From positions 434,001 to 498,000 of the forward strand of contig JAKJHU010000057.1 in the NCBI GenBank assembly GCA_022316685.1: a stretch of DNA of 64,000 bases. Reading direction: 5' to 3'. Below the pieces are notes generated by a model. That model saw only the letters and a list, made by a program, of their open reading frames with translations, did not search any database and was not told where the DNA came from. Source of the DNA: Progne subis subis. Taxonomy: Eukaryota; Chordata; Aves; Passeriformes; Hirundinidae. Every line of letters starts with the position of its first letter. The stretch's first letter is position 1. A program made the position numbers and the translations under genes. This document shows positions 58,886-64,000 of this stretch, piece by piece.

Positions 58886-61800
58886 AAATTTCCTCCTGAT
58901 TGTCACATGACATGGGAGTATAAAACGTTGTTTACTCCCTCTGCCTCTTGTCATGCCCCACATATTCTGCTAATGCAGCAGGCAGTTTGTCATTACCAAG
59001 TTTAAAATCTAAACAATCTTCTGTCTCTCTTCACACCGTTCTGCAGGAACTGCTCTTGGAGCAGCTGCACAGGTGCTGGCCCAGGGTAACAAAGACTGTA
59101 TTTGGATAGGAAGCAATATCAAAGACTCAGCAGCAGCTAACAAAGCAATGTCAGTACCTCTAGCAGCCCAAGACCCAATAACTCCTTTTTTCTACTTTCT
59201 GTTTCTAAGTAGCTTGTTCCAAAAGAAGTTATCCACTATGAGTTCCTCTTAATCACCCTTAAAGGCTTGGACAAGGATATGCACATATTGTCAAATAAGA
59301 TTGGCCTCCAGCCAATGATTTTCTGGCTTTTTCAGAATTCTTTCTCATTTATCCTTTTTCTTTTTGACAGCATTGGGCATGCAACAGAATATTTTAGGCC
59401 TAAATGAAAAAGAAAATTGCTTAACCTGATGATGTTACAGCTCTTCATGTGGAGTCTAAAATGACATTGCTCTTTTGCTTTGCTATGTCCTGTGAAAAGT
59501 CACATGTAGTTGCCAAGGAAGAAGGACAGCTTCCCATCATTTTCCTTCCTTTCATTTCTTTCATTTCAAACTTTTCAAGCTATTTATTCCACTGAAAGAC
59601 GACTTGGGCTATTTGTATACTATTTATCAATTTGCCTTATTCTAGATCAAAACTACTACTTTTGAGTGCATAATTTCTTTACACCTCATCTATAATCCTT
59701 CATTGGTATTTGCAGATTTTTGAGATGTACAATTGTAAATGTCAGCAATGTTCTGAATTTTACTTCATTATCCTGTTGAAAATATATTAAAAAAAAAAAA
59801 AAAAATCAATCCTCACCCCCATATCTCTCACAGCCCAAACATCTCCTCACAGTTCAATGTATCCTATGTCTTTGCTGCTATGTATTGAGGTCCCCAGTAT
59901 ATACTGGGGTTGCCAGCATATAGTAAACCATGTTTAAGGGGGAGAAGGCAAGGTGGGAGCTGGAGCAGCTGTTTGGTAGCTGGCAGAGCGAGGCAGCTGG
60001 GCTGTAAGGAGCCTGAGAGCATCCCAGGGAAATGGCCTGCTGCTGGCAGGGTGTCAGCAGCAGCAGCAGGACAGAAGGAGGCAGGAGACAGAACTGCAGA
60101 TGTGACTGGCAGAAAACTGGTGTCAAATGGTCCCAACACGACCTACCCCTAACGATTGTAAGGCTCATTTTTGATTCAGCTGCAGGGCTGATAAGGCTGC
60201 CACTGTTCAGAGCTAATTGTGCTCAGAGGATTTTCCCTGTGTGTTCCTAGAAAGCCATGGAGCAGCGGTGCTGCTTCTGCAGCCCCCGCGTTACAGAGGG
60301 CAGCTGGGCAGCCTGCAATGCCCGGCGCTGCAGCCCCAGCACCGAGCTGGGCACCGCTGTCCTCGCAACTCACGGCTGGCACCGCAAAGCCAGCTAGAAT
60401 TCATTTTTCAACGGGAATCTTTACAAAATATGATCTGAAACCTTTTAAAATTATCTACTGCATTGCATCTGCTGCCTTCTCTTCAGCCATTCATTTTAAT
60501 CTGTCTGAACAGAGTTTACACAGAGTTTGCACTCAAGTTTACACAATAAAAATTTTTTTGTAAGACCATAGTATTTTTAGACTGTGACCCTAGACCTTTC
60601 CAGATGTTGATCAATCACTGTACAGTATTTCTAGTAATATTCACTAGGAACAGAAATTATGCTTACGAGGAACTGATGCCAAGTACCACTCCTTTTCCTT
60701 GTGAAAATTAGTGAGATGTTTTGTTAATAGATGTGTCTCAGCTTTCGACATCTGTTGTGGTGATAATTTATGTTGTAATTGCAATAAGTGTATCATGTGC
60801 TCCAGAAACTACAGCAGAATGCAGCTGCTATCCCAACGCAGCAAACGTAAAGGATTGCCTGCATTCATTTGCAGTTTCTTAATCAATTAAGAATCTGATT
60901 TTCCATCAAGCTCTCTGCAAGGTCACAAAGGCTGCTTTTCTTACATTCAGTGTGTGTTACGTTATCTCACAGACTGTTTTCAAGTGCAACAAGAGCTGGA
61001 GGTGTGTTGCTTGATGGAAACAAGTCCATTGAACATGTATGTTTTGCTTAGGTGAGCTGATAATAAAGCAAAAAAAGTAGGCCTGGAGTAGCGACCATGC
61101 TATAATTCAAGATATTCAGGACCTCTGCAGGTCTTATTAGGTTACTATGCAAACAACAAAAATGAGAACTTTTTGGAATGAGATTTTGCTGCAGTTCACA
61201 TGTAACTTTTTCTCTGATAATATAGAGAATAAGTTGACTGTATTAGTTGGCTAGCTTTGATAAACTAAATTGCTGTGACTCTGCCCGATTTCCTTGCAAA
61301 ATGTGAAGCTGTTTTTAAGGAGATTTGGTGAGAAAATAGCACAGTGAATTTCACTAACTTCAGCTTGCTTGTAATGGAAAGGCCTGCAGTTACCCTCAGG
61401 CATTAACTTGATTACATGAAGAATAAAAAATATAAAATAAATCACATGCTTTAATTCTAAATTACATTATTTGATGTAATGAGAACTTCCATACCAGATA
61501 AAATCTAAATTAGTTGTCTGCCAATAGTAATTCCCAGATGTCTCTGAGGAAATTGCCCTATTCTTCAACCTCCTTTTCCCCCTCTGCAAGTATAATTGAT
61601 AATTATGTAACAGCCTGACTGTAGGGGAAGTTATTTTCTAACCTCAGGCTGGTGGCTGATTTATGCCCTGAACTATGAACATTTATATCCATTATGAATT
61701 TTTGTCTGGTCCAATCTAATTCCCCACACAAATGTATGAATATGTATGTATAACCTTTTACTGAATCCTGCTAAGCACTTGGCCTCAATACCAATTTCCA

Positions 61801-64000
61801 GCATGTTTCACAGGCGTATTATTTTTGACTTTAAATATAATGCCTTTTACTTGCATTATGACCATCAGTGTTTGCTTGGGGAACATATCAGTGGTAGTGA
61901 TAATCCCCAATATCCTTTTCCCCAGTAACTGCCTGCTCTGAACAGCTCTAAAGCCTCTGCTGGATCCTGTGTGCCTGAGCTCATCCAGAAGGTAACAATG
62001 CCACCATTTCCTGCCCATCCCTCTTAGTCCAGACCTCCCCTTTTGCATTATGGGTTGACAACAGGCAGAAGGATGATGCTTGCAGAAAATGAAAAGGTTA
62101 AAGTGTCTTTAGGACTACAATCACTCACCATGACTTCCTGAATTTGCGGGGATCATTACATTTTAATGTCAAGAGAAGAGTTTATGTTGGGGGGAAGAAG
62201 TTGTTTTGGACTATAGGAAAGACATTCATTTTGATTCGTGTTGGGTCAGGTCAAAGAGGTACTTTTGTAAAACACTGGGGAAGGAGGACTTAATCTTGGA
62301 GTGGGTGATTACAGCTATATTTCATCACAGGAAAAGGGTAGATTGTGTTTGATTTGGTGGAAATTGCTTATACCTGGTAAAAGAACGTTGGATTAGGAAT
62401 GATTCTGAATAGAAAAGTAAGAACTGTTTTACCTAAAGAAGGAATTTCACTGAATGTCTACATGGGCTGACTGCTGCCATGATATGAATAGTTGGGTTTT
62501 AACTAGAGGCAAAAGAAGGTGAAAGACTGTAGGGAAGATCATGCAGAAACAGCAAGAAAAAAGAGCGTTTTCCTTTTTCCTCTCAATCCTGAGACATTAT
62601 TGGTGGAACCTGAAATGTAAAGAAGACAATGAGACCAACTTCAATGGTCCATACATGAAAAAATATGAGTTTGTGAATTCTCATAACACATTCTCAGTGA
62701 GGAACAGTTATCAGGCTGGAAAAGTTCATTTATGAAGAACAGGGGTATACGCAAAGCCAAAAGAGACATGTGGGGTGGTTGCAGCAGACACTTGGCAGTA
62801 ACTCCACACAGTGATCACAGTCAGTATTATGCATCTGTGGGCTTAACCACAAAGCTTCAATTTTGGTGTAAATTCTTTAGCTTGGGAGTGAGTGCTGAGA
62901 TATGGTCTCAATTATATAATGAACAGCCCTGAAGTTTTTATTTGGACTAAAATTTCCCTGGAACTCAAGTAATTTAGATCTGAGGTTTTGGCTCTAGTCC
63001 CTTCCCAGCTTGTACTCAATATAAATTACTTTCCTAGAACCATGACATGTTCAATTTATCCTCCATTTTAGATGGTTGAAAAGTGCATGCATAATTCTGT
63101 GCATGCCACACTTTCTGTAATCCACTGTGACGAATAGACCAAATGACTGAAACTGCTAGGTAATACACTTTATTTTTGTCATGAACCCACACCCAGCCGT
63201 AGTTAAAATATTAGTCATTTGAATTATTTGATTTGAATCAATGCCAAATTCAATCTTATGCAAACACAGAAAGAGAGAGGGAAAAGAAATCCCGGTATTA
63301 ACCCAGTGATTTATGCGTGGGAACATAAGGCCATAACAAGCAGCAATTGGCCAATTGTAGCAAAAGGAGTGGACCACCATGAAAAATCTGACAGCTTTTC
63401 ATTGGAGCTGCTGTGATTGAGGGGATGGGAACTCGATGATACTTTTACACATAGATAATGACCACAAGAGAAGTAGACTTAGGGACCAGGATTCCCCAGA
63501 TTCCATCTTCTGCCAAAAGCACTGGTCAAGCTCAGTGCCCCCATCTCCACTTACACCGGGAGGAATTCCAGTACAACAGGGGATAACAAATATTCCCATT
63601 CTGGAGAGAAAAACTGAAAATAGTTATACCACACCTGTCTGAGAGAAATATGTATTTTTTCATGATATAATTCTTAATAACTATGTCAAATTAAGAGCTG
63701 TATCCAGAAATAATGAACCTTGGTGCTGAGTTTGGATCTCCTGGGTCAGTCTGACTTGCCCATTGGGGCCACAAGTTTAGGTACAGGGAGGCAAAGTCAC
63801 CTGAACATTCCCCAGGAGAAAGGAGGACTGCCTAGAATTTTGTCAGATGTCCCACAGGGATAATGACTTCAGGGATTATTTTACACTCTGAAATACTACT
63901 ATTTTTCTAAGGGCTCTTTTTACTATGTAGCAAGGCCATGTTTACATAACCAAATGATAAGAAAGGCGGCCAAAACAACTTTTTAGCTACTCCTACTAAT

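Larger units (their letters stand above)
57042..64000. other. Intergenic, no recognised gene
   Basis: AT-rich DNA with homopolymer tracts at 58458-58499, 58850-58885 and 59791-59807. A GC-richer patch at 60.22-60.40 kb lacks exon or promoter signals that I can support. No exon of a known neighbour was recognised. Confidence 0.55.

Noticed and set aside
60219..60400. GC-rich patch with a 46-codon frame after ATG GAG CAG
   Set aside because: No splice sites, similarity or promoter features that can be supported. The frame is short and cysteine-rich by composition.

Overview
The window is a vertebrate, almost certainly avian, nuclear locus. It carries two convergent (tail-to-tail) protein-coding genes, HNRNPA3 on the + strand and NFE2L2 (NRF2) on the - strand, in the same order and orientation as in mammals. 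The bird assignment rests on the NFE2L2 sequence, which matches the avian form (for example the [20 protein letters not shown] start of exon 2), on compact introns, and on an ERV/LTR fragment of a family I recognise from bird genomes. Species cannot be fixed from the sequence.

Layout. 1-8.6 kb: AT-rich intergenic DNA, no recognisable exon, with a 65-nt A tract. 8.6-9.65 kb: CpG island 1, the HNRNPA3 promoter, holding a short first coding exon (ATG GAG, then a splice donor). 12.64-12.74 kb: an alternative N-terminal exon (MAAIKEERE...). 14.19-14.65 kb: CpG island 2 inside the HNRNPA3 intron, repeating a 46-bp promoter/start module of island 1 with identical internal spacing. 16.77-20.06 kb: two RRM domains and a glycine-rich tail, with nine further coding exons. 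20.16-20.53 kb: 3' UTR exon and poly(A) signal. 20.5-28.75 kb: intergenic. 28.75-33.43 kb: NFE2L2 3' UTR and exons 5, 4, 3 and 2 (- strand). 33.4-51.44 kb: the 18-kb NFE2L2 intron 1. 50.87-51.96 kb: CpG island 3, the NFE2L2 promoter, with the 8-codon exon 1 (MEAAHGPQ) and an exact antioxidant-response-element match. 52-64 kb: intergenic, with a good CTCF-type motif, a degraded endogenous retrovirus fragment and several poly(T)/poly(A) tracts.

Both genes were assembled exon by exon from splice sites and reading-frame continuity. HNRNPA3 adds up to 378 codons (358 for the short ATG GAG start). NFE2L2 adds up to 589 codons. HNRNPA3 packages and exports mRNA; NRF2 is the CNC-bZIP master regulator of the antioxidant response. 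They share a neighbourhood, not a pathway.

No bacterial-type system, CRISPR array or wholly novel gene was found. The most interesting signals are regulatory: the duplicated start module in two CpG islands, an exon whose inclusion would turn the upstream start into a three-codon uORF, a candidate 24-nt in-frame micro-exon with a tandem acceptor, the phase-symmetric exons of the glycine-rich domain, and the ARE in NRF2's own CpG island.
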